64,000 bases of DNA from Alphaproteobacteria bacterium (GTDB taxonomy: Bacteria > Pseudomonadota > Alphaproteobacteria > CAAGCB01 > CAG-977), in the NCBI GenBank assembly GCA_017616015.1, contig JAFZYY010000029.1:66101-130100 (forward strand), in the 5' to 3' direction. The notes beneath the pieces were generated by a model. It saw only the letters and a list, made by a program, of their open reading frames with translations, was not told the DNA's origin and searched no databases. Positions 26,563 to 39,364 of this stretch are shown here, piece after piece; the first letter of the stretch is position 1; the number at the start of each line of letters is the position of its first letter. The position numbers and the translations under genes are program-made.

Positions 26563-27908
26563 ACGTTAAGCAACAGTCCAATCAAAGCGCCGAGAGCCGC
26601 AAATAACAATAAAAGCGGCAAAATTCGGCGCTTTTTTCGTTGAAATTGCGAAGCGACAGTCTGTTTCGAAAGAATTTCCGATAACTTTTCCGCGTCTTTT
26701 TGAAAAGCAGGCGGTTTTCTGCTCTGTACGGTCAATCGTTCTTCCTGATGCGGAGTAAACGAAAAAGCCTGACGGAATTGCGCGGCCGTTTCCTGCAAAT
26801 TCGAACGGATATTCTTTCCGCTTAACAAAAAATCTGAAAAATCCGTCGCGGCTGCCGTCCAGAAGTCCTGATTGAAACAAAGTTCCTGCCGACATAAAAG
26901 CTCCGTCGCTTTCAGCGCCTGAACGCAATAACGCATAAAAAACGGCAAAGGAAAACCGTTCGCATGAAGCTCGTTTAATAAAAATTCCGCTTTTTGCGCC
27001 AAAGTAAACGGTTTCGTTTCTTCATCGGTTTTTTCGATCAGTTTTGTCAGCGCCAACGCGGAACCGGTCGCATAACCGCCTGCCAGAAAAGCGTTGGCGG
27101 CCGCCTGATATTTTTTTGCAAAAATCGATTCTGCAAACGAACTGATAAAACCGCGTTCTTTGTCGGTTAATATCAGCGGCAGTCTTGCGCGGATAAAGTA
27201 TAAAGTTCCTTTGTCGTCCGTACGACAGCAGGCATTTGAAGGAATAATCAGAAAGCCGTCCCGAAACAACATGGAAACGACGGCTCTTGCCAGAGCGGTC
27301 GCTGTTTTTTGTTTGTCGGGCGATTCCCTCAAAGGAAATAATTTTCCGGATTTTTCCAAAGTCAGCCGAGATTTTGCTGTTCCCGGCCAGTCGGGCAAAA
27401 CCGTTTGAACGGTTTCCTCTTCATAAAAAGCGTCGCGCAGTCGTTCCAGCATCGAAGCTTCCAGTCGGAAATCAAGTTCGCCGTTTAATAAGCGTTCAAA
27501 TTTTTCAGCAAAGAACTTCGTTTTGTTTTGATGCAGACATAAAGTGTAAAATAATTTCAGCAGTTCATCGGCGCGCTTTTGATCCGCTTCTTTGATTTGT
27601 TCCGGAAAATCGGGCAGCTTCCAAACGGAACGAAGCAATAATTCCGCCAAATCGTTTCCCGTTATTTCCGGATAAAAAGCCAGATAAGCCGCTAATGTTT
27701 GTTCGGGAACGCCGTAGCGGCTTAAAAAGAGAGCCAGCCGTTTTTCTTTTTCTTACGGCAGATCGGGCGCGATTTTGCGTCCGGCGCGCCGCGTCAGAAA
27801 CCGCAAAGGCAAATCGTTTAGAACCGCTTCGGAACGAAATTCGGCCAGGCGGCGGCTGAAAGCGTAAAGGCGATACGCGTATAACGGGTTGCTGAATAAA
27901 AACAAAAG
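26556..27908 (-). pseudogene. Degenerate UbiB-family (ABC1/ADCK) kinase-like protein with an internal stop
   Basis: Read leftward, the frame is open from about 27908 except for one TAA at 27753-27755; the longest uninterrupted part is 26556-27650 (364 residues, TTG start). It aligns along its whole length with UbiB: a basic helical N-terminus, an LAAYLAFYPE... WKLPDFPEQ segment where UbiB has the KxGQ loop, ELDFRLEAS, and then a DGF...NACCRTDDKG piece where UbiB has HADMHPGN. The C-terminal membrane hairpin is kept (ILPLLLLFAALGALIGLLL). All catalytic residues are gone: the KxGQ Lys and Gln, the catalytic Asp/Asn and the DFG. UbiB normally supports ubiquinone synthesis. It is either a decaying gene or a repurposed remnant. 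Confidence 0.6.
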
Positions 27909-28007
27909 TTATCTTCCTGATTTGCGTTTGTTTCATAATAACGGATATTTCCGGTCGAATCAGTATTTTTCTGGTGAGAATTTTTAAAAGTATGCTATAA
28001 AAAAAAC
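27651..28007. other. 357-base stretch without an intact gene
   Basis: Bases 27651-27908 are the broken N-terminal part of the ubiB homologue (stop at 27753-27755). Bases 27909-28007 are AT-rich spacer, where promoters for the two divergent neighbours would lie. A minus-strand reading frame of 123 codons in another phase (27565-27936) is an arginine-rich shadow, not a gene. Confidence 0.7.
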
Positions 28008-28388
28008 ATGAGAGATTTTTTATTGATTTTGTTTGCCGGCATTTTCTTTTCCGTCTTCCGTTGCGAAGCCGGAACCGTATTTATGTCCGGCTTTGAGGAT
28101 TTGCCTTTGATGGAAGGGCTGAAACAGTCGGAAGATACGGCTGTTTCTTTTGATACGCCCGCAGGCAGAATCATAGAAGCGTATGCGCAAAGCAATAAAA
28201 TTAAAAAACAGGAAATAGCGGATTTCTATAATAAAACGTTGCCTCAGTTGGGGTGGAAGCGTATGCCTAAAAAGGATAAGGCTTCCGGCATTTCCTATGC
28301 TCGGGAAGGCGAAGTGCTGACGATTTCGATTGAAGACGGAGCGCCGGCTTCCGTACGGTTTGAATTAATGACACGGGAAAAGGATTAA
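28008..28388 (+). CDS. Small secreted protein of unknown function
   Basis: 126 residues with a signal peptide (FLLILFAGIFFSVFRCEA). The mature part begins TVFMSGFEDLPLMEGL and contains TPAGRIIEAYAQ and FYNKTLPQLGWKRM, a pattern I associate with short secreted proteins of alphaproteobacteria that lie just upstream of an enoyl-CoA hydratase gene; the function is not known. It is 3 bases from that gene here, so the two are co-transcribed. Confidence 0.7.
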   Translation: MRDFLLILFAGIFFSVFRCEAGTVFMSGFEDLPLMEGLKQSEDTAVSFDTPAGRIIEAYAQSNKIKKQEIADFYNKTLPQLGWKRMPKKDKASGISYAREGEVLTISIEDGAPASVRFELMTREKD

Positions 28389-28391
28389 AAG

Positions 28392-29156
28392 ATGGATTTT
28401 GAAACAATTACTGTTGAAAACAGCGGAGCTATCGGCTTGATCACATTGAACCGTCCTGCTTCGATGAACGCCGTATGCGCCGCAATGCTGTACGAATTAG
28501 CTCAGGCCGTGCGGGACTTTGACGCCGAAAAATCAATCCGTGTCATCGTTTTGAAGGGAACGGAAGAATTCTTTGCCGCCGGAACGGATATGTCCGAATT
28601 CATTGCCGCGCAAAACGGTATCGATGCCGACGGCGGATTGTACGGAAACAGCGTGCGGACGATAGCTTCCTGCTCGAAACCGATTGTTGCCGCCGTGGCA
28701 GGGTACGCATTCGGCGGCGGTTTGGAACTGGTTTTGCTGAGCGATGTCGTCATCGCCGCGGATAATGCCAGATTCGGTTTTCCCGAAATCACGTTGGGCG
28801 TTTTGCCGCAAATGGGCGGCGTTTCTTTGCTGACGAATCGGATCGGACGTGCCAAAGCCGCGGATCTGTTGTTGACAGGCCGTCATATTTCCGCTGAAGA
28901 AGCATTGGCTTGCGGATTGATTTCCCGGGTGGTGGATTCGGCGGATCTTTTAAACGAAGTCAGTGAAACGGCGGAGCGTATCGCGGCTATGCCGGCGGCG
29001 GGTGTCCGGTTGGTCAAACAAGCGATTCTCAATGCGTGTGAAACATCGCTGAGAAACGAAGAAACAATCGCGCAATTATCGTTAATGTCCGCCGATGCGC
29101 GCGAAGGGTTGCGGGCGTTAAAAGAGGATCGCGCGCCAAAGTTTGAGCATAAGTAG
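28392..29156 (+). CDS. Enoyl-CoA hydratase/isomerase family protein
   Basis: 254 residues, crotonase fold. The oxyanion-hole segment GTEEFFAAGTDMSEF, the loop AAVAGYAFGGGLELVLLSDV and the catalytic-Glu region FGFPEITLGVLPQMGG are present. It hydrates or isomerises an acyl-CoA double bond; the true substrate is unclear. The pair with the small secreted protein upstream, and rpsT downstream, is a known alphaproteobacterial arrangement. Confidence 0.88.
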   Translation: MDFETITVENSGAIGLITLNRPASMNAVCAAMLYELAQAVRDFDAEKSIRVIVLKGTEEFFAAGTDMSEFIAAQNGIDADGGLYGNSVRTIASCSKPIVAAVAGYAFGGGLELVLLSDVVIAADNARFGFPEITLGVLPQMGGVSLLTNRIGRAKAADLLLTGRHISAEEALACGLISRVVDSADLLNEVSETAERIAAMPAAGVRLVKQAILNACETSLRNEETIAQLSLMSADAREGLRALKEDRAPKFEHK

Positions 29157-29164
29157 TTTATTTC

Positions 29165-29194
29165 TTGACTTTTGCGTTTATTTGATTGTATAAA
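29165..29194 (+). promoter_or_regulatory. Sigma-70-type promoter of rpsT
   Basis: TTGACT (29165-29170) and TATAAA (29189-29194) with an 18-base spacer, placed about 40 bases before the rpsT start. It is one of the clearest -35/-10 pairs in the window. Confidence 0.7.
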
Positions 29195-29232
29195 ACCTAC
29201 CTTAGTTCTTTTTTAGGAAACAGGATAAAAAA

Positions 29233-29496
29233 ATGGCTAATCATCTTTCGTCAAAACAGCGTATTCGTCGTAACGCCCGTCGCGCAGCTTTTAATGCCGC
29301 CAGAAAATCCCGCGTTCACACGTTTACGAAAAAACTGGAAACCGCTTTGACCAGTGGCGATAAGGCTGCGGCAACACAGGCGTTCCGCACGGCCGAATCG
29401 GAAATTATGCGTGCCGTTTCAAAAGGCGTTTTGCATAAAAACACCGCCGCACGTAAGGTTTCCCGTCTGTCCGCGCGCGTTAAAGCGCTCGGTTAA
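29233..29496 (+). CDS. rpsT: 30S ribosomal protein S20
   Basis: 87 residues, rich in Lys, Arg and Ala, and entirely helical as in the S20 family ([20 protein letters not shown] at the N-terminus; [18 protein letters not shown] at the end). It binds the 5' domain of 16S rRNA. It has its own promoter and a terminator, and stands upstream of dnaA as in many alphaproteobacteria. Confidence 0.97.
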   Translation: MANHLSSKQRIRRNARRAAFNAARKSRVHTFTKKLETALTSGDKAAATQAFRTAESEIMRAVSKGVLHKNTAARKVSRLSARVKALG

Positions 29497-29573
29497 TCAG
29501 GGCGATTTTGTAAAACCTCTGTCCGATTTTGGAATCGGATATCGTTTTGTAAGTTTTTTTGATTTTGGATTTT

Positions 29574-29609
29574 AAAGCAGACTGCTGTTGTAAGCGGTCT
29601 GCTTTTTAT
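29574..29609 (+). terminator. Terminator of rpsT
   Basis: AAAGCAGAC pairs with GTCTGCTTT and is followed by T-rich DNA. A second, smaller stem (TCCGATT/AATCGGA, 29523-29540) precedes it. The rest of the gap to dnaA (to 29782) has a short palindrome TCTTGAGTCAAGA near 29673 but no DnaA-box cluster. Confidence 0.75.
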
Positions 29610-29782
29610 ATGTTTTCAGCGTTTTTTTTATAAAATTGTTTATTTCAGCGATGACAACCACTACATCTTGAGTCAAGAAATTTAATTATCTTTTTATTTC
29701 CGGCAAGGCTTGCCTTTCGTTTTGTCTGCCCCTATTATTTGCCCTCTGGTTTTAAACGGAAGTATGTTTTTGAGATAAACAG

Positions 29783-31162
29783 ATGGCTAAAAAACAGCAA
29801 AAATCTATTTTGTCGCAGGCGGAGGCGGTTGAAGCGCGTCTGCGCGAATTGTTGGGCTCGTCTGTTTTTGATACCTGGCTGAAATCGCTTTGCGTCGGCG
29901 GATTAAAGGACGGAATCCTGACGCTGTTTTTGCCGACGAATTTCTTTTGCAGCTATATCGCGCGCAATTTCGCCGACGAAATCACGCAGGCGTGGCAAGC
30001 CGAAAATCCGGAAATTCTGCGCGTTAAATTCGAGGTGGGCAGCCCCGCTTTTTCGGAAACGCCGGATTCCGCCGAAGAACCGAAAACCGAAAGGCCGCAG
30101 ACCGTTTCTTCGCCGGAACTCATTGAAACGGAAAAGGACGTTTTGTCCGCCGCTTTGGATCCGCGTTTTACATTTGACAATTTTGTCGTCGGCGCGCCGA
30201 ACGAGTTTGCTTATGCGGCGGCCAGACGCGTCGCGGAATCGAAAACGCCGTCGTTTAATCCGCTGTATCTGTATTCCGGCGCCGGATTGGGCAAAACACA
30301 TTTAATGCACTCAATCGCGTGGTATATCCGCGAACACGATCCGTCGCGCCGCGTCGTTTATCTGTCGGCCGAAAAGTTTATGTATTTGTTCATTCGCGCC
30401 ATTCGCTATAAAGACACACTGGCGTTTAAGGAAGAACTGCGCAACGTTGACGTCCTGATGATTGATGATGTCCAATTCCTGATTGGCAAGGACAGTACGC
30501 AGGACGAATTTTTCCATACGTTTAACGCGTTGGTCGGCAGCGGCAAGCAGATTGTTTTGTCGGCGGATAAACCGCCCGTCAATCTGGAAGGCATTGAAGA
30601 GCGTTTAAAAACGCGTCTCGGCTCCGGATTGGTGGCCGACATTCATCAGACGACTTTTGAACTGCGCGTCGGCATTTTGGAAAGCAAGGCTCAAAATTCG
30701 GGTGTTTATGTGCCGCAGGACGTGATTTCGTTTCTGGCGGAGAAAATAACTTCCAGCGTGCGCGAATTGGAAGGCGCGCTGTTGCGTGTGACCGCGCACG
30801 TTCAGCTGATGGGCGGGGAAGTGACTTTGGAACGCACATGCGATATTTTGCGCGATGTTTTAAGCGCTTTGGATCGTCGCGTCACGATCGAGGAAATTCA
30901 GCGCAAAGTCGCGGAGCATTACAATATCCGCGTGGCTGAAATGACCTCTAAGCGCCGCGATCGTCCGGTGGCGCGTCCGCGTCAGATTGCGATGTTCCTG
31001 TCCAAAGAGCTGACGACAAAATCTTTGCCTGATATAGGACGGGCGTTCGATCGCGATCACACGACGGTGATTCACGCTGTCAAGGCGATCGAAAATCTGC
31101 GGGAAAAAGACCCCGCGTTTAAGGAAGAAACGGATAGTTTGCGCCGTATGCTTTCGGTTTAA
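29783..31162 (+). CDS. dnaA: Chromosomal replication initiator DnaA
   Basis: 459 residues. Domain I (about 12-85), a short acidic linker II, AAA+ domain III with Walker A GAGLGKTHLMHS (about 172) and Walker B DVLMIDDVQFL, and domain IV with the DNA-binding signature DHTTVIHAVKAIENL near 435. DnaA melts the origin and also acts as a transcription factor. It leads a dnaA-dnaN-recF-gyrB cluster, but dnaN seems to have its own promoter. Confidence 0.97.
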   Translation: MAKKQQKSILSQAEAVEARLRELLGSSVFDTWLKSLCVGGLKDGILTLFLPTNFFCSYIARNFADEITQAWQAENPEILRVKFEVGSPAFSETPDSAEEPKTERPQTVSSPELIETEKDVLSAALDPRFTFDNFVVGAPNEFAYAAARRVAESKTPSFNPLYLYSGAGLGKTHLMHSIAWYIREHDPSRRVVYLSAEKFMYLFIRAIRYKDTLAFKEELRNVDVLMIDDVQFLIGKDSTQDEFFHTFNALVGSGKQIVLSADKPPVNLEGIEERLKTRLGSGLVADIHQTTFELRVGILESKAQNSGVYVPQDVISFLAEKITSSVRELEGALLRVTAHVQLMGGEVTLERTCDILRDVLSALDRRVTIEEIQRKVAEHYNIRVAEMTSKRRDRPVARPRQIAMFLSKELTTKSLPDIGRAFDRDHTTVIHAVKAIENLREKDPAFKEETDSLRRMLSV

Positions 31163-31222
31163 AAAGCACCTTTCCCCGATTTATGGCGACTCGGTAAAAA
31201 TCTTTGCGATTTAGAGCATTTT

Positions 31223-31254
31223 TTGCTTTGGAAAATAAGCAGATGTGGTATACT
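31223..31254 (+). promoter_or_regulatory. Promoter of dnaN with an extended -10
   Basis: TGG followed by TATACT (31249-31254) forms an extended -10 about 44 bases before the dnaN start. A TTGCTT candidate -35 at 31223-31228 is 20 bases away, longer than ideal; the extended -10 may compensate. Confidence 0.5.
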
Positions 31255-31297
31255 GCCTCCAGATAGTTTTTTAACCCTTTTTGGTGAGTTTGTTTCG

Positions 31298-32416
31298 ATG
31301 AAATTTACGATTGAACGCGCAGCGTTATTGAAGTCTTTGTCTCATATCCAGAACGTGGTGGAGCGTCGCCACACGAACCCGTTGCTGTCGAATGTCAAAA
31401 TTACGGCGATTGAAGACGGAATTGTTCTGAACGCGACGGACAACGAGTTGGAAGTCAGCGAAAAAACGCCGGCTAAAGTTGAGCAGACGGGATCTATTAC
31501 GGCGCCGGCGCATAAGCTGTACGAAATTGTTCGCAAGTTGCCCGACGGCGCTGAGATCGAGTTTGTTTTGAATCCGGAAAATAATCAGCTGAAACTGACG
31601 GCCGGCCGCGCCAAGTTCGCTTTAGCGACGATGGCGGGCGAAGATTTCCCGACAATCGCGGACGGCGACATGACGCATCATTTTACGCTGAAAGCTTCTG
31701 ATTTCCGCGATTTGATAGATCGGACGGCTTTTGCCGTTTCGACGGAGGAAACGCGTTTTTATCTGAACGGCATTTTCCTGCATGAAGCGACTTCCAAAGA
31801 GGAAAAGATTCTGCGTGCCGTGGCGACGGACGGTCATCGTCTGGCTTGCGCCGAAGCCGTTTTCCCGCAGGGGGCGGAAGGCATGCCCGGCATTATCATT
31901 CCGCGTAAGGCCATTGGCGAATTGAGCAAGCTTTTGGCGGAAGAAGAGGGCGGCGATGTTCAAATCGATTTGTCCGTGTATAAAATCCGTTTCACGTTTG
32001 GCGATTTGGTGCTGACTTCTTTGTTGATTGAAGGAACGTATCCCGATTACGAACGTGTCATTCCGACCGAAAATGACAAGATTATGGAAGTCGACGCGCA
32101 GGCTTTGACGGCCGTTGTCGATCGCGTGTCCAGTCTGTCGGAAAAATCCCGCGCGGTGCGTTTGACGCTGTCTGAAAATTTAGTCAAAGTGTCCGCCGCG
32201 AACGCCGAGGAAGGCAGCGCGGAAGACGAATTGGAAGTCAAATATGTAGCCGATCCGATCGATGTCGGCTTCAACTATGTTTATTTGGAAGACGTTTTAA
32301 AACAAATCAAGGGCGGTTTGGTTCAGATCGCTTTTTCGGATTCCGCTTCTCCGACCGTATTGACGGACATGTCGGATCCGAGCGTGTTGTTTGTTTTAAT
32401 GCCAATGAGAGTGTAA
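31298..32416 (+). CDS. dnaN: DNA polymerase III sliding clamp (beta subunit)
   Basis: 372 residues from the ATG at 31298; the frame extends further upstream, but the family begins MKFTIERAALLKSLSHIQNV. The three clamp domains are intact, and the ending DPSVLFVLMPMRV matches the usual C-terminus of beta. It tethers polymerase III and other partners to DNA. Confidence 0.97.
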   Translation: MKFTIERAALLKSLSHIQNVVERRHTNPLLSNVKITAIEDGIVLNATDNELEVSEKTPAKVEQTGSITAPAHKLYEIVRKLPDGAEIEFVLNPENNQLKLTAGRAKFALATMAGEDFPTIADGDMTHHFTLKASDFRDLIDRTAFAVSTEETRFYLNGIFLHEATSKEEKILRAVATDGHRLACAEAVFPQGAEGMPGIIIPRKAIGELSKLLAEEEGGDVQIDLSVYKIRFTFGDLVLTSLLIEGTYPDYERVIPTENDKIMEVDAQALTAVVDRVSSLSEKSRAVRLTLSENLVKVSAANAEEGSAEDELEVKYVADPIDVGFNYVYLEDVLKQIKGGLVQIAFSDSASPTVLTDMSDPSVLFVLMPMRV

Positions 32417-32441
32417 GACCATTTTAACGGCGAATGAATTA

Positions 32442-36126
<3,685 letters not shown>

Positions 36127-36147
36127 CGGCGATATTTAAAAAAACGC

Positions 36148-36175
36148 TTGCAGTTTTTGAAAAATCGTCTATAAA
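36148..36175 (+). promoter_or_regulatory. Promoter of tRNA-Thr
   Basis: TTGCAG (36148-36153) and TATAAA (36170-36175) with a 16-base spacer. The tRNA begins 12 bases after the -10 box. Confidence 0.7.
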
Positions 36176-36187
36176 GAACTCTGCCGT

Positions 36188-36263
<76 letters not shown>

Positions 36264-36265
36264 TT

Positions 36266-36298
36266 AAAAAAATCCCCGAAAATCGGGGATTTTTTTTT
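36266..36298 (+). terminator. Terminator of tRNA-Thr
   Basis: AAATCCCCGA pairs with TCGGGGATTT around AAA, followed by a long T-run. It is nearly identical to the hairpin at 43716-43747 that ends the sugar cluster. Confidence 0.9.
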
Positions 36299-36412
36299 GT
36301 TTCCGGAAGAGATAAACGCGTATTTTGATGGAGTCTTGCAATCGGTTTCTTTGGGATTTAAACTTAATGAGCGAACTCAGCTTAAATGTTGTCGCGGAAA
36401 AAGGGGAACCGA

Positions 36413-37165
36413 ATGCAAAATTTTGAGAATGTATCGATTATATTGCCGACGCTGAATGAAACATTCTCGTTTGTGGAAACGGTGAATATTATTCTGGACG
36501 AATGCGAAACAAAAGACATCGGCGAAATAATCGCTGTAGTCTGTGACAGAACGACGCCGGAAAGTCTTGAGAGCATTCATCGTGCGGCAGCCGCGGCAAA
36601 GGAAAAAGGAATACCGCTGAATATTCTGTATCAGACGCTTCCTTTTGCGGGCGGCGCGGTACGGGACGGCATAACGGCGGCAAAGTCTTCTCATACGCTG
36701 ATGATGGCTCCCGATCTGGAAACGGATCCTCATGCCGTGAAGGATTTTATTAAAATGGGCAAACAGTTTCCGAATGACATGATTACGGCTTCCCGATGGC
36801 TGAACGGCGGGAGCTTTCATGGCTACAATCCGGTGAAGTTCGTTCTGAACTGGATATTTCAGAAAATGTTCGCGACTTTTTACGGTGTCAGGCTGACGGA
36901 TATGACTTTTGCTTACCGTTTGGCGCCGACGGAATTGTTGCGGTCCGTTAATTGGGAGGAATTGAAACACCCTTTGTTTTTGGAAACGTGCCTGAAGCCG
37001 ATCCGTCTGGGAGTGAAAATTCATGAAATTCCGAGCGTCTGGGCGGCCAGAAAAGAGGGAACGTCACAGAATTCTCTGATACAGACATTCAAGTATCTGA
37101 AAATTGCCTTTAAGGTGAAATTTGAGCGAAAGGAAGACCTTTTGCTGCAGCGGAAGGAAAAATAA
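36413..37165 (+). CDS. Family 2 glycosyltransferase
   Basis: 250 residues from the ATG at 36413 (AAGGGGAA upstream). A GT-A fold is indicated by VSIILPTLNETFSFVETVNI at the N-terminus, PFAGGAVRDGITAAKS and a DLETDPHAVKDF segment standing where the DxD metal site would be. There is no membrane anchor. It probably transfers a sugar in surface glycan or lipid-linked precursor assembly. First gene of the heptose cluster; its stop overlaps the next start (TAATG). Confidence 0.85.
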   Translation: MQNFENVSIILPTLNETFSFVETVNIILDECETKDIGEIIAVVCDRTTPESLESIHRAAAAAKEKGIPLNILYQTLPFAGGAVRDGITAAKSSHTLMMAPDLETDPHAVKDFIKMGKQFPNDMITASRWLNGGSFHGYNPVKFVLNWIFQKMFATFYGVRLTDMTFAYRLAPTELLRSVNWEELKHPLFLETCLKPIRLGVKIHEIPSVWAARKEGTSQNSLIQTFKYLKIAFKVKFERKEDLLLQRKEK

Positions 37166-38049
37166 TGTATGCGGTTGTCGGAGCCAACGGCTATCTTGGC
37201 AGTTATGTAATAAAAGCGATTCTCGGACTGACAAATCAGAACGTTATCGCGACGGCCAGAGATTTAAGCCGGGTTAATCCCGATAATCGGGTGGAATGGG
37301 TCGCCTGCGATGTTCAGGACGACGCGTCGGTCGATGCTCTGCTGGAAAAACTGAAACGGGAAGAACGGGTAAAAATAGTTTATCTTGCGGCGTATCACAA
37401 TCCGGACAATGTGGAAAAAAACAAAGAGCTCGCGTGGGACATCAATGTAACGTGTCTGTCGAAGTTTCTGAATAAGGCGACTTTTGCGGAGAAAATTTAT
37501 TATGCTTCCACGGACAGCGTTTACGGGGAAAGCGTGAACGGCTATCGTTTTAAAGAATCGGATCCGTTAACGCCGGTTAATTTCTACGGTCATAATAAAG
37601 GTGCGGCGGAAGCTCTGCTGATTCATCGGGGAAGGAATGTCGTGCGTTTTCCTTTTCTGATTTCGCCGAGCATTATTTACAAACCGCATTTCTATGATGT
37701 GATTGTTGAAAATATTCGTTCGGGAAAACCGTTCGAAATGTTTGCGGATTCATACCGTTCTTCGTTGAGCTTTGAAAATGCCGGAAAGCTCTGGATTAAT
37801 CTTATGGAAAGGGAGAATATCCCTCAGATTGTGAATATTTGCGGCGATCGGGATCTGTCTAAATACGATGTGGGGCTGATGATCGCGGACAGGGAAGGCG
37901 TGTCGGAGGATTTGATAATTCCGATAAGCGTCAGTCAACCGAAAGAGAATTTTGAAACCCGAAGAGCCGCGAGTACGCTCATGGACAATACGTTGCTGAA
38001 AACAATTCTCGGACTAAGGGAAATAGATATTTTTTCAGAACCAAGATAG
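37165..38049 (+). CDS. NAD(P)-dependent sugar reductase/epimerase (SDR, RmlD-like)
   Basis: 294 residues of the extended SDR family. The N-terminal nucleotide-binding loop is VVGANGYLGSYVI. The catalytic Ser-Tyr-Lys set appears as YYASTDSVYGES followed by FYGHNKGAAEALL. It resembles dTDP-4-dehydrorhamnose reductases, so it may reduce the 4-keto GDP-sugar made by the dehydratase at 41049. Substrate and product are inferred from the cluster. Confidence 0.75.
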   Translation: MYAVVGANGYLGSYVIKAILGLTNQNVIATARDLSRVNPDNRVEWVACDVQDDASVDALLEKLKREERVKIVYLAAYHNPDNVEKNKELAWDINVTCLSKFLNKATFAEKIYYASTDSVYGESVNGYRFKESDPLTPVNFYGHNKGAAEALLIHRGRNVVRFPFLISPSIIYKPHFYDVIVENIRSGKPFEMFADSYRSSLSFENAGKLWINLMERENIPQIVNICGDRDLSKYDVGLMIADREGVSEDLIIPISVSQPKENFETRRAASTLMDNTLLKTILGLREIDIFSEPR

Positions 38050-38061
38050 ATTGGGAACGCA

Positions 38062-39339
38062 ATGAAAACAGTAATCATGGCAGGAGGCAAAGGAACGCGG
38101 ATCAGCGCCGTAAGGTCGGATATTCCCAAGCCGTTGATTGAAATTGACGGCGTTCCTGTTCTGGAAAGGGAAATTTGTTGCCTTCGTGATCAGGGCTTTG
38201 ACGAATTTATTTTGACGGTCGGCCACATGGCGGATCGGATTACGGAATATTTCGGAAACGGAAAAAAACTGAATGTAACAATAGAGTATTTTGTTGAAAC
38301 CCGTCCGTTGGGAAATGCCGGCGCTTTGCTTCAAATGAGAGAACGGCTGACTGAAGATTTCCTGCTTTTGAACGGTGATGCGGTTTTTGATGTTGATTTC
38401 GGCAGATTTGCGGATTTTCACAGAAAAAAAGGCGGAATAGCCACCTTGTTTACCCACCCCAACGATCACCCTTACGACAGCGCTCTTATCGTCGCCGATA
38501 AAAACGACGAAGTTCAAAAGTGGCTTGCGAAAGAAGACGACAGACCGCTGTGGTATCGTAATCGGGTGAACGCGGGATTACATATCCTTAATCCGGCTGC
38601 GCTTGACATGAATTCGGATCTTTTATCCGTGGAAAAAGTCGATTTGGACCGTCATATTTTAAAGCCGCTTTGCGGGACGGGAAAAATGTTCTGCTATGAC
38701 AGTCCGGAATATGTGAAAGATATGGGAACGCCTGAAAGGTTCCTTGCCGTTTGCAATGATTTCCGGTCGGGAATGATCACTGCTAAAAATCTGCGGCATA
38801 AGCAAAAGGCGGTGTTTCTTGATAGGGACGGAACGCTGAACAAAAGCGTCGGATTTCTGAAAGACATCAACGATTTCGAACTTCTTCCGGACGTGCCGGA
38901 AGCAATCAGAATGATAAACGCGTCCGGTTATCTGGCGGTTGTCGTTACAAATCAGCCCGTCATCGCAAGAGGAGAGCTGTCGGAAGCGCAATTACGGGAA
39001 ATTCATAACAAGATGGAAACGCTTCTTGGGCGGGAAGGGGCTTATCTTGACGCGATTTTTTATTGTCCGCATCACCCCGATAAAGGCTTTGAAGGAGAAA
39101 TTGCGGAATTAAAAATCGAATGCGATTGCCGAAAACCAAAACCGGGACTGTTGTTAAAAGCTGCCGAAAAATTTAATATAGATCTAGCGCAATCGTGGAT
39201 AGTCGGGGATTTTGAATCCGATATTAAAGCGGGAAAGGCCGCGGGCTGTCGAACCGCTTTAATCGGAAACGGGAAATACGGGCAGGATATGACCGCGGAT
39301 TCATTGTCGGCCTTTACTAAATGTCTTTTAAAAATATAA
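38062..39339 (+). CDS. hddC: Fused heptose-1-phosphate guanylyltransferase (HddC) and heptose-1,7-bisphosphate phosphatase (GmhB)
   Basis: 425 residues. Residues 1-235 form a nucleotidyltransferase: MAGGKGTRISAVRSDIPKPL near the start, LLNGDAVFDVDF as the metal site, and VNAGLHILNP. Residues 248-425 form a GmhB-type HAD phosphatase: FLDRDGTLNK with the nucleophile Asp, VVTNQPVIARGEL, then the Cys/His zinc loop (CPHHPDKGF...CDCRKPKPG) and WIVGDFESDIKAGK. One chain would carry the third and fourth steps of GDP-D-glycero-alpha-D-manno-heptose synthesis (dephosphorylation, then GMP transfer), next to gmhA and hddA for steps one and two. Confidence 0.85.
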   Translation: MKTVIMAGGKGTRISAVRSDIPKPLIEIDGVPVLEREICCLRDQGFDEFILTVGHMADRITEYFGNGKKLNVTIEYFVETRPLGNAGALLQMRERLTEDFLLLNGDAVFDVDFGRFADFHRKKGGIATLFTHPNDHPYDSALIVADKNDEVQKWLAKEDDRPLWYRNRVNAGLHILNPAALDMNSDLLSVEKVDLDRHILKPLCGTGKMFCYDSPEYVKDMGTPERFLAVCNDFRSGMITAKNLRHKQKAVFLDRDGTLNKSVGFLKDINDFELLPDVPEAIRMINASGYLAVVVTNQPVIARGELSEAQLREIHNKMETLLGREGAYLDAIFYCPHHPDKGFEGEIAELKIECDCRKPKPGLLLKAAEKFNIDLAQSWIVGDFESDIKAGKAAGCRTALIGNGKYGQDMTADSLSAFTKCLLKI

Positions 39340-39364
39340 TAATATAAAGGAAGGGGAGGGATTT

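Noticed and set aside
27565-27936. 123-codon arginine-rich minus-strand frame over the ubiB remnant
   Set aside because: It is in a different phase from the UbiB-like frame. Its composition (Arg, Ser, Phe) and lack of any motif mark it as a shadow.
29497-29782. Replication origin just upstream of dnaA
   Set aside because: No cluster of DnaA boxes (TTATCCACA-like) or AT-rich unwinding repeats is seen; alphaproteobacterial origins are often away from dnaA.
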